Assembly: GCA_035277525.1 (NCBI GenBank)
Contig: DATEKH010000147.1
Location: forward strand, 1 to 64,000
Origin: CAIKMD01 sp035277525
GTDB lineage: Bacteria > Pseudomonadota > Alphaproteobacteria > ATCC43930 > CGMCC-115725
Length of the DNA stretch: 64,000 nt
Reading direction: 5' to 3'
Both the position numbers and the translations under genes were made by a program. The notes under the pieces are model-generated. The model had not been told where the DNA came from. It did no database searches and saw nothing but the letters and a program-made list of their open reading frames with translations. The first letter of the stretch is position 1, and each line of letters opens with the position of its first letter. Positions 16,364 to 26,892 of this stretch are shown here, piece by piece.

Positions 16364-16396
16364 GAAATTACGAGCCTTCTAACGACTCGCAATTTC
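16364..16396. promoter_or_regulatory. Inverted repeat upstream of the SUF operon, candidate operator
   Basis: GAAATTACGAG (16364-16374) and CTCGCAATTTC (16386-16396) are complementary at 10 of 11 positions around an 11-bp spacer. It lies about 100 bp before the Rrf2-type regulator start, in the only untranscribed gap between the divergent GST and SUF operons. It does not match the classical IscR or Irr box that I know. Binding by the operon's own regulator is a reasonable guess. Confidence 0.45.
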
Positions 16397-16497
16397 GTGA
16401 AAATAATGGTTGCAGGGGGTTGAAGCTTGAGGTTTTATGCCGACCTATTGCGTACCGCTGCGGTCCTAATTGTGGAAGGCCAAATTCCCGGTCGTAA

Positions 16498-16949
16498 ATG
16501 GTCATTCTGAGCAAACTCGCCGATTACGGCGTCATCGTCGCAACCCATCTGGCCGCCAATCCCGAACGGCAGATGACGGCGGCGGTCCTCGCCAAGGAAA
16601 CCAGCCTGCCGCGCGCCACTGTCGCCAAAGTCCTGAAGGCGCTGGCGCATGCCGATATCGTTGCGGGCGCGCGCGGCGCGGCGGGCGGCTACCGCCTGGC
16701 GCGCGACGGCGCCGAGATCTCGCTGTCGCGGGTGGTCGCGGCGATCGACGGCATGATGGGCGTGACTCAATGCACGGTTCACGGACCCGACTGCAAGCGC
16801 GTCCATTTCTGCGCGACGCGGCCGCATTGGCGGCGCATCAATGAGGCCGTGAGCACCGCCTTGAGCGCCGTCACCCTCGCCGAAATGGCAATGCCGTTCG
16901 GCGTGCCGACCGCCCGGCCTGCTGTGCCCAAAGAGGATAATTTGTCACT

Positions 16950-16953
<4 letters not shown>
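16498..16953 (+). CDS. Rrf2-family SUF operon regulator
   Basis: 151 aa. The Rrf2 winged helix is clear (LSKLADYGVIVATHLA at 4-19, AKETSLPRATVAKVLKALA at 32-50, GARGAAGGYRLAR wing at 57-69). The three cysteines Cys92, Cys99 and Cys105 in QCTVHGPDCKRVHFC are positioned as in IscR-type [2Fe-2S] ligands. This variant matches the alphaproteobacterial regulator found at the head of SUF operons. The ATG sits in a weak context (GTCGTAA before it). Its stop overlaps sufB by 4 bp. It likely senses Fe-S status and controls the operon, perhaps through the inverted repeat upstream. Confidence 0.9.
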
Positions 16954-18404
<1,451 letters not shown>

Positions 18405-18421
18405 TGAGGTATCGAATTTTG

Positions 18422-19171
<750 letters not shown>

Positions 19172-19176
19172 GCCGC

Positions 19177-20481
19177 ATGAGCGCCTCGGTCGAAACAGCG
19201 CCTTACCGCGCGGCCTTCGACGCGCAGCGGCGCGCGGGCGAGCCGACCTGGCTCGGCGACAGCCGTCGCACCGCTCTCGCGCGCTTCGAGGCGCTGGGTT
19301 TCCCGACGCGGCGCAGCGAGGATTGGCGCTTTACCAATCTCGGCGCTTTGCGCCGCAGCAGCTTCGCGCCGGCCGGGGGAGAGGCGGGAACCGCGCCCGA
19401 TCTGGCGCGCTGGCTCTATCCGGATAAAACTCATCGCCTCGTCCTGATCGATGGCCGGCTTGCGCCGGCGCTATGCGATATCGGCATGCTGCCCGAGGGC
19501 GCTTATCTTGCCGGCACGGGAAAGGCGCTCGAGGAGCGGCCCGAATTGGCGAAGGCGCTGTTCGACGAGACCGATCGAATCGGCGGCCAGGCCTTCGCCT
19601 CGCTCAACGCGGCGCTTTTCGCGGACGGGTTCGTCCTCGCGCTCGATCCCGGGGTCGTTCTCGAGCGGCCGGTCGAGATCGTCCATTTCGGCCGCGCGCC
19701 GCAACGCTCTTCGCAGCTGCGCTCGCTGGTGCGGTTGGGCGAGGGCGCGCGCGCGACCGTGATCGAGAGCTTCGCCGGCGGCGCCGAGCATTGGCTCAAC
19801 GCCGTCGCGCGGGTCGAGCTCGCGCCCGGCGCGGCGCTGCGGCACGCAAAACTTCAGGACGAGGACAAGAGCGCAATCCACCTCGCGCAGGCGCGTGCGG
19901 TTCTGGAAAAAAACGCGCGCTATGAGGCCTTCGTGCTGCACCTCGGCGGCGGGCTCGCGCGCCACGACATCGTCGTGCGCTTTGCCGGCAAGGATGCGGC
20001 CTGCGGATTGTTCGGCGCAAGCCTGCTGCGCGGCGAGCAGGAGGCGACAGTCGCAACCCTCGTCGATCACGCAGCGCCGGGTTGCACCACGCGCGAATAT
20101 TTCAAGACTGTCGTCGATGAGCGCGCGCATGGCGTGTTCCTGGGCCGCATCGCGGTCCGACCTGAGGCGCAGAAGACCGACGCCCATCAGCTCAACAAGA
20201 ATCTGCTGCTCTCGCCACGCGCGAATGTCGATACCAAGCCCGAGCTTGAAATTTTTGCTGACGACGTCAAATGCCGCCATGGCGCCACGGTCGGCGATCT
20301 CGATGAGGCGGCGCTGTTCTATCTGGAGACGCGCGGCATTCCGCCCGCCGAGGCGCGGCGCATGCTGATCGAGGCTTTCGCCGCCGAGGCGATCGAGCAG
20401 ATCGAGGACGATCCGGGCTTGCGCGCCTACCTGGCAAGGCATGTGCGGCGCTGGCTCGGCCGCGACGAGGACGAGGCATGA
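19177..20481 (+). CDS. sufD: Fe-S cluster assembly subunit SufD
   Basis: 434 aa, paralogue of SufB that pairs with it in SufBC2D and helps iron entry. Typical features are the N-terminal helical part with RRSEDWRFTNLGALRR, a beta-helix core (ARYEAFVLHLGGGLARHDIV, then DAQKTDAHQLN-like segment) and the C-terminal EIFADDVKCRHGATVGDLDE with the conserved Cys-Arg-His, followed by YLETRGIPPAEARRMLIEAF. It starts 5 bp after sufC and overlaps sufS by 4 bp. Confidence 0.95.
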   Translation: MSASVETAPYRAAFDAQRRAGEPTWLGDSRRTALARFEALGFPTRRSEDWRFTNLGALRRSSFAPAGGEAGTAPDLARWLYPDKTHRLVLIDGRLAPALCDIGMLPEGAYLAGTGKALEERPELAKALFDETDRIGGQAFASLNAALFADGFVLALDPGVVLERPVEIVHFGRAPQRSSQLRSLVRLGEGARATVIESFAGGAEHWLNAVARVELAPGAALRHAKLQDEDKSAIHLAQARAVLEKNARYEAFVLHLGGGLARHDIVVRFAGKDAACGLFGASLLRGEQEATVATLVDHAAPGCTTREYFKTVVDERAHGVFLGRIAVRPEAQKTDAHQLNKNLLLSPRANVDTKPELEIFADDVKCRHGATVGDLDEAALFYLETRGIPPAEARRMLIEAFAAEAIEQIEDDPGLRAYLARHVRRWLGRDEDEA

Positions 20482-21719
20482 AGTCCGCCGCTGTCAAGAC
20501 ATTGGCCGCTTTCGATCCGCGCCGCGTGAAACGCGACTTTCCAATCTTCGCCAACAATCCGGGCCTCGTTTTCCTCGACAGCGCGGCGAGCGCGCAAAAG
20601 CCCGCCGCGGTGATCGATCGGGTCAGCGAGTTCTATCGCACCGATTACGCCAATGTGCATCGCGGCGTTTACCGGCTGAGCACCAAGTCAAGCGAGCTCT
20701 ACGAGGCGGCGCGCGAGACCGCACGGCGCTTTCTCAATGCCGGCGACGCCAGCGAGATCGTTTTCGTGCGCGGCGCGACCGAGGCGATCAATCTCGTCGT
20801 CTATAGCTGGGGCGGCGCCTTTCTCAAACCGGGCGACGAGGTGCTCATCACCGAGTTGGAGCATCACGCCAATATCGTGCCCTGGCAGATTCTGCGGGAT
20901 CGCGTCGGCTTCACGCTGAAAGTCGCGCCGATCGACGCCACCGGCGGGCTCGACATGAGCGCGCTCGCCGCGCTCGTCACGCCCGCCACCAAGCTCGTCG
21001 GCGTGACGCAGCTCGCCAATGCGACCGGCGCGATCGTGCCGGTCGAGGCGGTCATTCGCCTGGCGCACGCCCAGGGCGCCAAGGTGCTGATCGATGGCTG
21101 CCAGGCGGCGCCGCGCATGAAGGTCGATGTCCGCGCGATGGATTGCGATTTCTATGCCTTCTCGGGCCACAAAACCTATGGGCCGACCGGCATCGGCGTG
21201 CTCTATGCCAAGCGCGCGATCCTCGATGCCATGCCGCCCTGGCAAGCGGGCGGCGACATGATCGAGAACGTCACCTTCGAGCGCACGACCTTTCAGCCGC
21301 CGCCGGCGCGCTTCGAGGCCGGCACGCCCGACATTTCGGGCGCGATCGGGCTCGCGACCGCGCTCGATTACATCGAGGCGCTGGGGCGCGACGAGATCGA
21401 GGCGCATGAGGCGGCGCTGACGGAATACGGCATCGACCGGTTGTCGCGGCTGCCCGGGGTCAGGCTCGTCGGTGCGGGACAGCGGCGCTTCGGCATTCTC
21501 TCGCTCGATGTCGAGGGCGTTCACCCGCACGATCTCGCAACCTTGCTCGATCAGCACGGGGTCGCGGTGCGTGCCGGGCATCACTGCGCGCAGCCGCTCT
21601 TGGAAAAGCTCGGCATGCACGCGACGACGCGCGCTTCGTTCGGCGTCTACAACGATGAGAGCGATATCGATCGGCTCGCCGAGGCGTTAACGGCGGCGCA
21701 GGCGATCTTCGCGCGCTGA
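20478..21719 (+). CDS. sufS: Cysteine desulfurase SufS
   Basis: 413 aa PLP enzyme of the group II (SufS/CsdA) type, supplying persulfide sulfur to the scaffold. PLP Lys232 is in AFSGHKTYGPTGIGVLY. The catalytic Cys370 is in RAGHHCAQPLLEKLG, within the short group II loop. Other blocks: YANVHRGVYRLS at the N-terminus and VRGATEAINLVVYSWG. It overlaps sufD by 4 bp (ATGA), and the SufU-like gene follows directly, matching the known SufS-SufU pairing. Confidence 0.96.
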   Translation: MKSAAVKTLAAFDPRRVKRDFPIFANNPGLVFLDSAASAQKPAAVIDRVSEFYRTDYANVHRGVYRLSTKSSELYEAARETARRFLNAGDASEIVFVRGATEAINLVVYSWGGAFLKPGDEVLITELEHHANIVPWQILRDRVGFTLKVAPIDATGGLDMSALAALVTPATKLVGVTQLANATGAIVPVEAVIRLAHAQGAKVLIDGCQAAPRMKVDVRAMDCDFYAFSGHKTYGPTGIGVLYAKRAILDAMPPWQAGGDMIENVTFERTTFQPPPARFEAGTPDISGAIGLATALDYIEALGRDEIEAHEAALTEYGIDRLSRLPGVRLVGAGQRRFGILSLDVEGVHPHDLATLLDQHGVAVRAGHHCAQPLLEKLGMHATTRASFGVYNDESDIDRLAEALTAAQAIFAR

Positions 21720-21743
21720 GTGAAAGAACGGGTAACAGGGCAC

Positions 21744-22208
21744 ATGGAATCGCGGGATCTCTATCAGGACATCATTCTCGATCACGGCCGCAAGCCGCGG
21801 AATTTCCATGCGATGCCGCATCCGAGCCATTTCGCGCAAGGCCACAATCCGCTTTGCGGCGACCGCGTGACCGTCTATCTCGATGTCGAGGGCGACCGGA
21901 TCAAGGATGTGAGCTTCGAGGGCCGCGGCTGCGCGATCTCGACCGCTTCGGCCTCGCTCATGACCGAGGTGCTGAAGGGCAAGACGGTTGCCGAGGCCGA
22001 CGAGCTGTTCAAGGCGTTCCATGCCGAGGTCACGGGCGGCGAGGGGACGACGATACCCGAGGCGCTTCAGGACGATCTCGAGCGGCTGGCCCCGCTCGAA
22101 GGCGTCAAGGCCTATCCCGCGCGCGTCAAATGCGCGACGCTTGCCTGGCGCGCCTTCGAGGCGGCGCTCAAGGCCGGCGGGGTCGGCGCCACGGTCAAGA
22201 CCGAGTAG
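21744..22208 (+). CDS. sufU: SufU/NifU-type iron-sulfur assembly protein
   Basis: 154 aa from the ATG at 21744-21746, giving MESRDLYQDIILDHGRKPRN, the canonical SufU/IscU start. A GTG at 21720 adds eight residues. The metal ligands are NPLCGDRVTVY (first Cys with Asp), GRGCAISTASAS (second Cys) and the third in RVKCATLAWRAFEAAL. The roughly 20-residue insertion between the second and third cysteine region (HAEVTGGEGTTIPEALQDDL) is typical of SufU, the zinc-dependent sulfur acceptor from SufS. Confidence 0.93.
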   Translation: MESRDLYQDIILDHGRKPRNFHAMPHPSHFAQGHNPLCGDRVTVYLDVEGDRIKDVSFEGRGCAISTASASLMTEVLKGKTVAEADELFKAFHAEVTGGEGTTIPEALQDDLERLAPLEGVKAYPARVKCATLAWRAFEAALKAGGVGATVKTE

Positions 22209-22213
22209 CAGTT

Positions 22214-22606
22214 ATGGCGAGCGACGATCCCTTCGATTTCGGTCACGCGGGCGAAACGCCCGCCGGCGAGGAGGTCGAGCGCCCAGCCGCGACCGAAAGC
22301 GATCCGGCCTTGGTCGAGCGCGTGCTCGATGCGATGCGCACGGTGCACGATCCGGAAATTCCGGTGAACATCGTCGAGCTTGGCCTCATCTACGAGCTCA
22401 TCGCCAACAAGGACGGCATCGTCTACATCGAGATGACGCTGACGACCCCGGCTTGTCCGGTGGCGGGCGCCTTGCCGGGCCAGGTGCGCGACGCCGTCGC
22501 CGAGGTCGAGGGCGTCAACGACGTGCGCGTGAAGCTGGTCTGGTCGCCGCCCTGGGACAAGGACCGGATGAGCGAGGAAGCAAAGCTCGAACTGGGGCTG
22601 ATTTAG
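22214..22606 (+). CDS. sufT: SUF-associated DUF59/MIP18-type protein SufT
   Basis: 130 aa from the ATG at 22214-22216, 5 bp after the SufU stop. After a variable acidic N-terminus (about 35 aa) comes the DUF59 domain: RTVHDPEIPVNIVELGLIYE, MTLTTPACPVAGALPGQVRD (conserved Cys in TPACP) and VKLVWSPPWDKDRMSEEAKL. SufT acts in Fe-S maturation under high demand. The A-type carrier (sufA/HesB) that often ends these operons does not follow; the next gene is the convergent TRAP permease 30 bp away. Confidence 0.94.
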   Translation: MASDDPFDFGHAGETPAGEEVERPAATESDPALVERVLDAMRTVHDPEIPVNIVELGLIYELIANKDGIVYIEMTLTTPACPVAGALPGQVRDAVAEVEGVNDVRVKLVWSPPWDKDRMSEEAKLELGLI

Positions 22607-22636
22607 GCTGCCCCGCTCGGGCCTGGCCTCTCGAAC

Positions 22637-23911
22637 TCAGCGGTGCAACAGCACCATCGAGATTTCCGGGATATAGGTGATGATGAGCAGCGCGATAAAG
22701 TTGAGCACCAGGAAAGGCAAGACGCCCGCATAGATGCGCCCGAGCGGCGCGTTGAAGATCGCCTGCGACGAGAACAGGTTGAGCCCGAAGGGCGGCGTGT
22801 ACATGCCGAGGCTCAAATTCACCGTTACGATGATCCCGAAATGGATGGCGTTGACGCCGACACCCTGGACGATCGGCAGCAGCAGCGGCGTCAGGATCAG
22901 GATCGCCGGCGCCGGCTCGAGAAAGCTGCCGGCGGCGAGGAGGCCGACATTGAGGCTCAGCAGCAGCTCCCATTTCGACATGTGGAGCGCTTCGATCGCG
23001 CCGACGATTTGTTGCGGAATGCCGCTCGTTGTCAGCAGCCAGGAATAGATTCCCGCCGAGGTGACGATCAGCAGGATCTGGGAAATGAGGTAGGAGGCGT
23101 CGACGAGAATCTTCCAGCAGCGCGCGAGGTCGACCTCGCGATAGATCACCATCGTCACGAAGATCGAGTAAACGACGGCGACGCCGGCGGCCTCGGTCGG
23201 CGTGAAGATGCCGCCGTAGATGCCGCCGAAGATCACGACCAGCGTGCCGAGCGACCAGCTCGCCTCCTTGGTCGTCTGCCACACCATTCGCCGATGCGCG
23301 CGCTCGCCGAGCGGGACCTTCTTCATGCGCGCGTAGGTCAGGACGAAGCCGCCATCGATGATGCCGATGAGAAGGCTTGGCAGGATGCCCGCGGTGAACA
23401 GCGCCACCGCCGACTGCTCGGCCGAGACGGCATAGAGGATCATCGCGATCGAGGGCGGGATCATCACCGCAATCGCGCCGGAAGAGGCGATCAGCCCGAC
23501 CGAGAAACGGTCTTCGTAGCCTGCGTCCCTCAGCGAGGGGTAGAGCATCCGTCCCATCGCGACGACGGTGCCGATCGCGGTATGCGACATCGCGCCGAAC
23601 AGCTCCGAAGCCGCCACGGTCGTGACGCCGAGCGAGCCGCGCACGCCGCCGACAAAGGCCATGACCATGGCGATGATGCGGCGCGCGACGCCGCCCTGCG
23701 CCATGAACTCGCCGGCGAGCACGAAGAACGGCACGGCCATCAGCGGGAAATTGTCGAGGCTGCCGAACATATAGGTTTGCAGCGTCTCCGGCGGCGCGCC
23801 GGCGATTGTCAGAATGGCGACGATCGACGTCACAAGCAGGATGAGGAAAACGGGAAAGCCGATGGCGAGGAGAAAAACCGGCAGGCCGAAATAAATGAGA
23901 TAGGCCAGCAT
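22637..23911 (-). CDS. TRAP transporter large permease (DctM type)
   Basis: 424 aa from the ATG at 23909-23911 (MLAYLIYFGLPVFLLAIG); an in-frame ATG at 23950 would overlap the small subunit. It is a 12-13-helix membrane protein of the DctM family with MAVPFFVLAGEFMAQGGVAR in an early helix hairpin, LFGAMSHTAIGTVVAMGRML, GLIASSGAIAVMIPPSIAMI and GMYTPPFGLNLF near the end. It forms the Na+-driven translocation channel of a tripartite uptake system. Minus-strand order is binding protein, small permease, large permease. Confidence 0.94.
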   Translation of the reverse strand: MLAYLIYFGLPVFLLAIGFPVFLILLVTSIVAILTIAGAPPETLQTYMFGSLDNFPLMAVPFFVLAGEFMAQGGVARRIIAMVMAFVGGVRGSLGVTTVAASELFGAMSHTAIGTVVAMGRMLYPSLRDAGYEDRFSVGLIASSGAIAVMIPPSIAMILYAVSAEQSAVALFTAGILPSLLIGIIDGGFVLTYARMKKVPLGERAHRRMVWQTTKEASWSLGTLVVIFGGIYGGIFTPTEAAGVAVVYSIFVTMVIYREVDLARCWKILVDASYLISQILLIVTSAGIYSWLLTTSGIPQQIVGAIEALHMSKWELLLSLNVGLLAAGSFLEPAPAILILTPLLLPIVQGVGVNAIHFGIIVTVNLSLGMYTPPFGLNLFSSQAIFNAPLGRIYAGVLPFLVLNFIALLIITYIPEISMVLLHR

Positions 23912-23921
23912 CGCCGCCCGC

Positions 23922-24431
23922 TCAGGAATGCGTTCGCGGCGCGCCGCCATTGCCGTGGCGGCGTCCGGTGAGCAAGCGTATCGCGACCAGGATCGCCATC
24001 AGGCTGTAGCCGATCGGCACCATCGCCTGCGGGATGACCATCGGGAAGTTCGCCGCCGCGCTGCGCTCATCGAACGCCGCGAGCTGGCTAATGACGGGAT
24101 AGGAGAACGCCGCGACGAGTGCCGCCGTGGCGATCAGCACCAGGTCGGACAGGAGCGCGAGCAGCCCGCCGATCCTCGGCGGCAGGATCCGCAAGAACAC
24201 ATCCATGCGGATGTGACGGTTCTCCCACGCGACCGCGCAGCAGCCGGTGAAGACCGCTCCGACCATGAGGAAGAGGATGATCTCGATCGCCCAGGTGAAG
24301 GACTGGCTGAAGGCGTAGCGTCCGACGATATTGGCGAAATTGATCGCGACGCTGCTGATGAGAAAAATCGCCGATAAGGAGCGGGTGACGGCGAGCAGCC
24401 CATGCACGCCCTTATGAATGGCCTCGATCAT
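23922..24431 (-). CDS. TRAP transporter small permease (DctQ type)
   Basis: 169 aa, four membrane helices: about 12-35, 50-70, 90-112 and 132-155. The FSQSFTWAIEIILFLMVGAV segment with its tryptophan-glutamate pair, and WENRHIRMDVF, are DctQ hallmarks. It is needed for stability of, and cooperation with, the large permease. It ends 10 bp before the large subunit's start and follows the binding-protein gene after 84 bp. Confidence 0.92.
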   Translation of the reverse strand: MIEAIHKGVHGLLAVTRSLSAIFLISSVAINFANIVGRYAFSQSFTWAIEIILFLMVGAVFTGCCAVAWENRHIRMDVFLRILPPRIGGLLALLSDLVLIATAALVAAFSYPVISQLAAFDERSAAANFPMVIPQAMVPIGYSLMAILVAIRLLTGRRHGNGGAPRTHS

Positions 24432-24515
24432 CGGGTCGTCCGTTTCGCCGCCCTGGCGCGCCGCGCGAACGCCACACGACGCGCACTCACGGGGTCCGCC
24501 AACGCGCCGGCAGCG

Positions 24516-25580
24516 CTACTTTGCGGACGCGCTCAGAGTCTTCGCGGCCTGGGTAACGGTTTTATAGGCGGCATCGAGCTGCGGGTTCTTGCTCGCGACC
24601 TCGGTGCCGACATCGCCGAGGGTCTTCATCAGCTTGGCGCGCTCCTCGGCGGATAGCGGGAACAGGGTTCCGCCCACCGATTTCCACTGCTGCAGCGCCT
24701 CGGCGACCATCTTTACCGCGATCGGATTGATGTCGTGGTCCGCCTTGGTCGCCGCGCTCTCGACCAGGTCCTGCAGAGTCTTCGGCAGACTGTCGAACCA
24801 CTTCTTGTTCACCTCCGTAATGAGGAAGATCGCCGGCTGGTGAATCTCGGTGACAAACTTCGCCGCGTCGACCATATGGAAAGAGACGATCGGACCGATG
24901 CCGGTGACGGCGCTGTCGATCGTTCCTTCTTGCAGCCCGGGCACCACATCGCCAAGCGTCAACGCCACCGGAGTCATGCCGAGCCGCTGGAAAGCCAGGG
25001 TCTGGAAGGGCGAGGCGAAAATGCGGATTTTCTTGCCCTTCAAGTCGTCGAGCGTGCGGATCGGCGTGCGGCTGATCAGGAGGTCCGCCTCCGCATAGAA
25101 CAGCCCGACGCCATGCAGGCCTTTATCGGCGCCGAGGCCGAGCATCAGCTTGCGCACCGAAGGGTCGAGGGCAAGGCGTTGCCCCTGCTCGTCGGTATTG
25201 ACGAGGCCGGGCGCAGCCAGCACCTGGAAGCGCGTATCGAGACCGACCATGAATTCCGGCGGGATCAGCTCGCATTGAATCGAGCCGAATTGCGTCCCCT
25301 CGATCTGGCGCGGGATCGAGCCGAGTTGGCTCGCGGGATAGACCTGGGTCTTGATCTGGCCATTCGAGCCTTTCTCGATCGCCGCCGCGAACTCGTCGAT
25401 CCAGACATTGGGAATGTCATGGATCGTCGGCACCGAGATCTTCATCGTGTAGGTGGTCTCGGCCGCCTGCACCGCAGCGCTCGGCAAGGTCAGGACCAAG
25501 GCGAGCACGCCCGCGGCAACGGGTGCCAGGGCGCGCTTGACGAACGGACTCATCGAATTGAAGACCGGTGCGGACCGCAT
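24516..25580 (-). CDS. TRAP transporter periplasmic solute-binding protein (DctP family)
   Basis: 354 aa with a Sec signal peptide (membrane stretch PVAAGVLALVLTLPSAAVQA, cleavage about residue 39). A strong GGGGGAGGGAA ribosome site supports the ATG at 25578-25580. Mature-protein blocks include NGQIKTQVYPASQLGSIPRQ, FYAEADLLISRTPIRTLDDL, KGKKIRIFASPFQTLAFQRLG, with the arginine that pairs with a substrate carboxylate in the KIR motif, and LTLGDVVPGLQEGTIDSAVTG. The substrate is probably a carboxylic acid; its identity is not evident. Confidence 0.93.
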   Translation of the reverse strand: MRSAPVFNSMSPFVKRALAPVAAGVLALVLTLPSAAVQAAETTYTMKISVPTIHDIPNVWIDEFAAAIEKGSNGQIKTQVYPASQLGSIPRQIEGTQFGSIQCELIPPEFMVGLDTRFQVLAAPGLVNTDEQGQRLALDPSVRKLMLGLGADKGLHGVGLFYAEADLLISRTPIRTLDDLKGKKIRIFASPFQTLAFQRLGMTPVALTLGDVVPGLQEGTIDSAVTGIGPIVSFHMVDAAKFVTEIHQPAIFLITEVNKKWFDSLPKTLQDLVESAATKADHDINPIAVKMVAEALQQWKSVGGTLFPLSAEERAKLMKTLGDVGTEVASKNPQLDAAYKTVTQAAKTLSASAK

Positions 25581-25839
25581 TTCCCTCCCCCTGTTTATTC
25601 TAAACTCCCCAGGTCTCGCCGCTCGGCGCCCGGGTGAGCCGCGCCCGCTCTTGCGGCGGACGCCATCGTGATTGCATTTCGAGCGGTGAGCTTACAATTC
25701 CGGTCCGATGAAATCAATTCAAAGCCAATCCCGATTGTCATTGCTGTTCGTGCCTCGCTCGCGCGAATTTCACGCAAACGTTACTCTTTCCCATCGTAGC
25801 CCTGAATATCATCGCTCGGGTTGGAGTGGTGAGGAGCAC

Positions 25840-26340
25840 ATGAAGAATTATCTCAGGGCGGGAATGGCAGTAGCGGTTTTGGCCGTCTGGGCCGCGGCAA
25901 GTGCGGTGTCCGTGACCGCCCAGGAGAACAAGGAAGCGGTCATCAAGGCGCGCCAGGATTTCATGGAAAGCCAGCAGCACGCCGTCGACGCCATCAGCAA
26001 TTTCGCCAAAGGCAAGGGCACGCGCGAGGCGGCGGTCGAAGGCGTCAACAAGCTGCTCGATCTCTCGACGCAACTGGGACCGAAGCTCGCGGCTCTCTTT
26101 CCGCCCGGCACCAGCAACGCCGACTTCCCCGGCAAGACGCGCGCCAAGCCCGAGTTATGGCAGCATCTCGACGAAGCCAAGGCCGCGCCGGCCAAGCTTC
26201 ACGAGGCGGAACTGCAGCTCGTTCCGATCGTCAAGACGGCGGATCCGGAGACCGTCGGCAAGAGTTTGAGCGGATTGTATCGCCAAAGCTGCAACGGGCT
26301 CTGCCACAACGCCTTCCGCGCGCCCGAAGAAAAGAAATGA
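25840..26340 (+). CDS. Cytochrome c'-like protein with an unusual CX3CH haem motif
   Basis: 166 aa from the ATG at 25840-25842 (GAGGAG element upstream). A signal peptide (MAVAVLAVWAAASAVSVTAQ) is followed by a four-helix-bundle-type domain, VIKARQDFMESQQHAVDAIS and LDLSTQLGPKLAALFPPGTS, resembling class II cytochrome c'. The C-terminus should hold CxxCH but reads C151-NGL-C155-H156 (SCNGLCHNAFR), one residue too long. CX3CH occurs rarely in c-type cytochromes, so haem may still attach, or may not. A role in periplasmic electron transfer or NO/gas sensing is inferred from the family. Confidence 0.8.
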   Translation: MKNYLRAGMAVAVLAVWAAASAVSVTAQENKEAVIKARQDFMESQQHAVDAISNFAKGKGTREAAVEGVNKLLDLSTQLGPKLAALFPPGTSNADFPGKTRAKPELWQHLDEAKAAPAKLHEAELQLVPIVKTADPETVGKSLSGLYRQSCNGLCHNAFRAPEEKK

Positions 26341-26372
26341 GCGCGCGGCCGGGGTCCGTCGGCCGCCGCCCG

Positions 26373-26786
26373 TCACATCGCCTTCTTGATCAGTCCCTGC
26401 GCGGCGCTCGCGTCTTTTTGCGCGGCCGCCATGTCGGTCTGCTTCAATCCGTTATTGACTTGCGTTAAGGCGTCGCGCAGCGCGGCGAGCTTGCCCGGGT
26501 CTTTGGTGTCGGGAATGGCGCCGTTGCCCTGATCCTTGCACGGATTGGCTTCCTTCGTATCAAAGCCGGCGCCCGCGGGACCAACCAGACAATTGACGGT
26601 ATGATGCAGATGCATCTGAACGTCCTTCATGTCCTTGGCGGCCGCGGCGAGGCCGGCATGGGTCGCGGCCGTCGTCACCTCCTTGGCCGCGTCCTCGGCC
26701 GCGCGCGCGGAAAAGACGGCGAGCGAGGCCGCCGTCAAACCCATGATAAAGACGCCCGGCAAGCTCACAGGATTGCGCTGAGCCAT
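26373..26786 (-). CDS. Small secreted protein with a His/Cys cluster, function unknown
   Basis: 137 aa from the ATG at 26784-26786 with a good GGAGG site. A signal peptide (LPGVFIMGLTAASLAVFSARA) is followed by two helical halves flanking MHLHHTVNCLVGPAGAGFDT and NPCKDQGNGAIPDTKD. The spaced histidines and two cysteines suggest metal or haem interaction or a disulfide. The C-terminal half (LRDALTQVNNGLKQTDMAAA) is predicted helical. It is divergent from the dihaem cytochrome gene (106 bp between starts). I recognise a similar conserved hypothetical pattern but no named family. Confidence 0.7.
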   Translation of the reverse strand: MAQRNPVSLPGVFIMGLTAASLAVFSARAAEDAAKEVTTAATHAGLAAAAKDMKDVQMHLHHTVNCLVGPAGAGFDTKEANPCKDQGNGAIPDTKDPGKLAALRDALTQVNNGLKQTDMAAAQKDASAAQGLIKKAM

Positions 26787-26892
26787 TGCGATTCCTCCAT
26801 CGCCAATTGTGTTGCCCAAGCTTGCGACATTTCCAACGCGACCGGAATTCACGTTTGCGCGCCCACGCTGGCGATCCGTCGAGGGTTCGGGT

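Noticed and set aside
22643..23971. 442-codon open frame antisense to the TRAP large permease
   Set aside because: Charge-rich shadow of a hydrophobic protein; no domain signatures.
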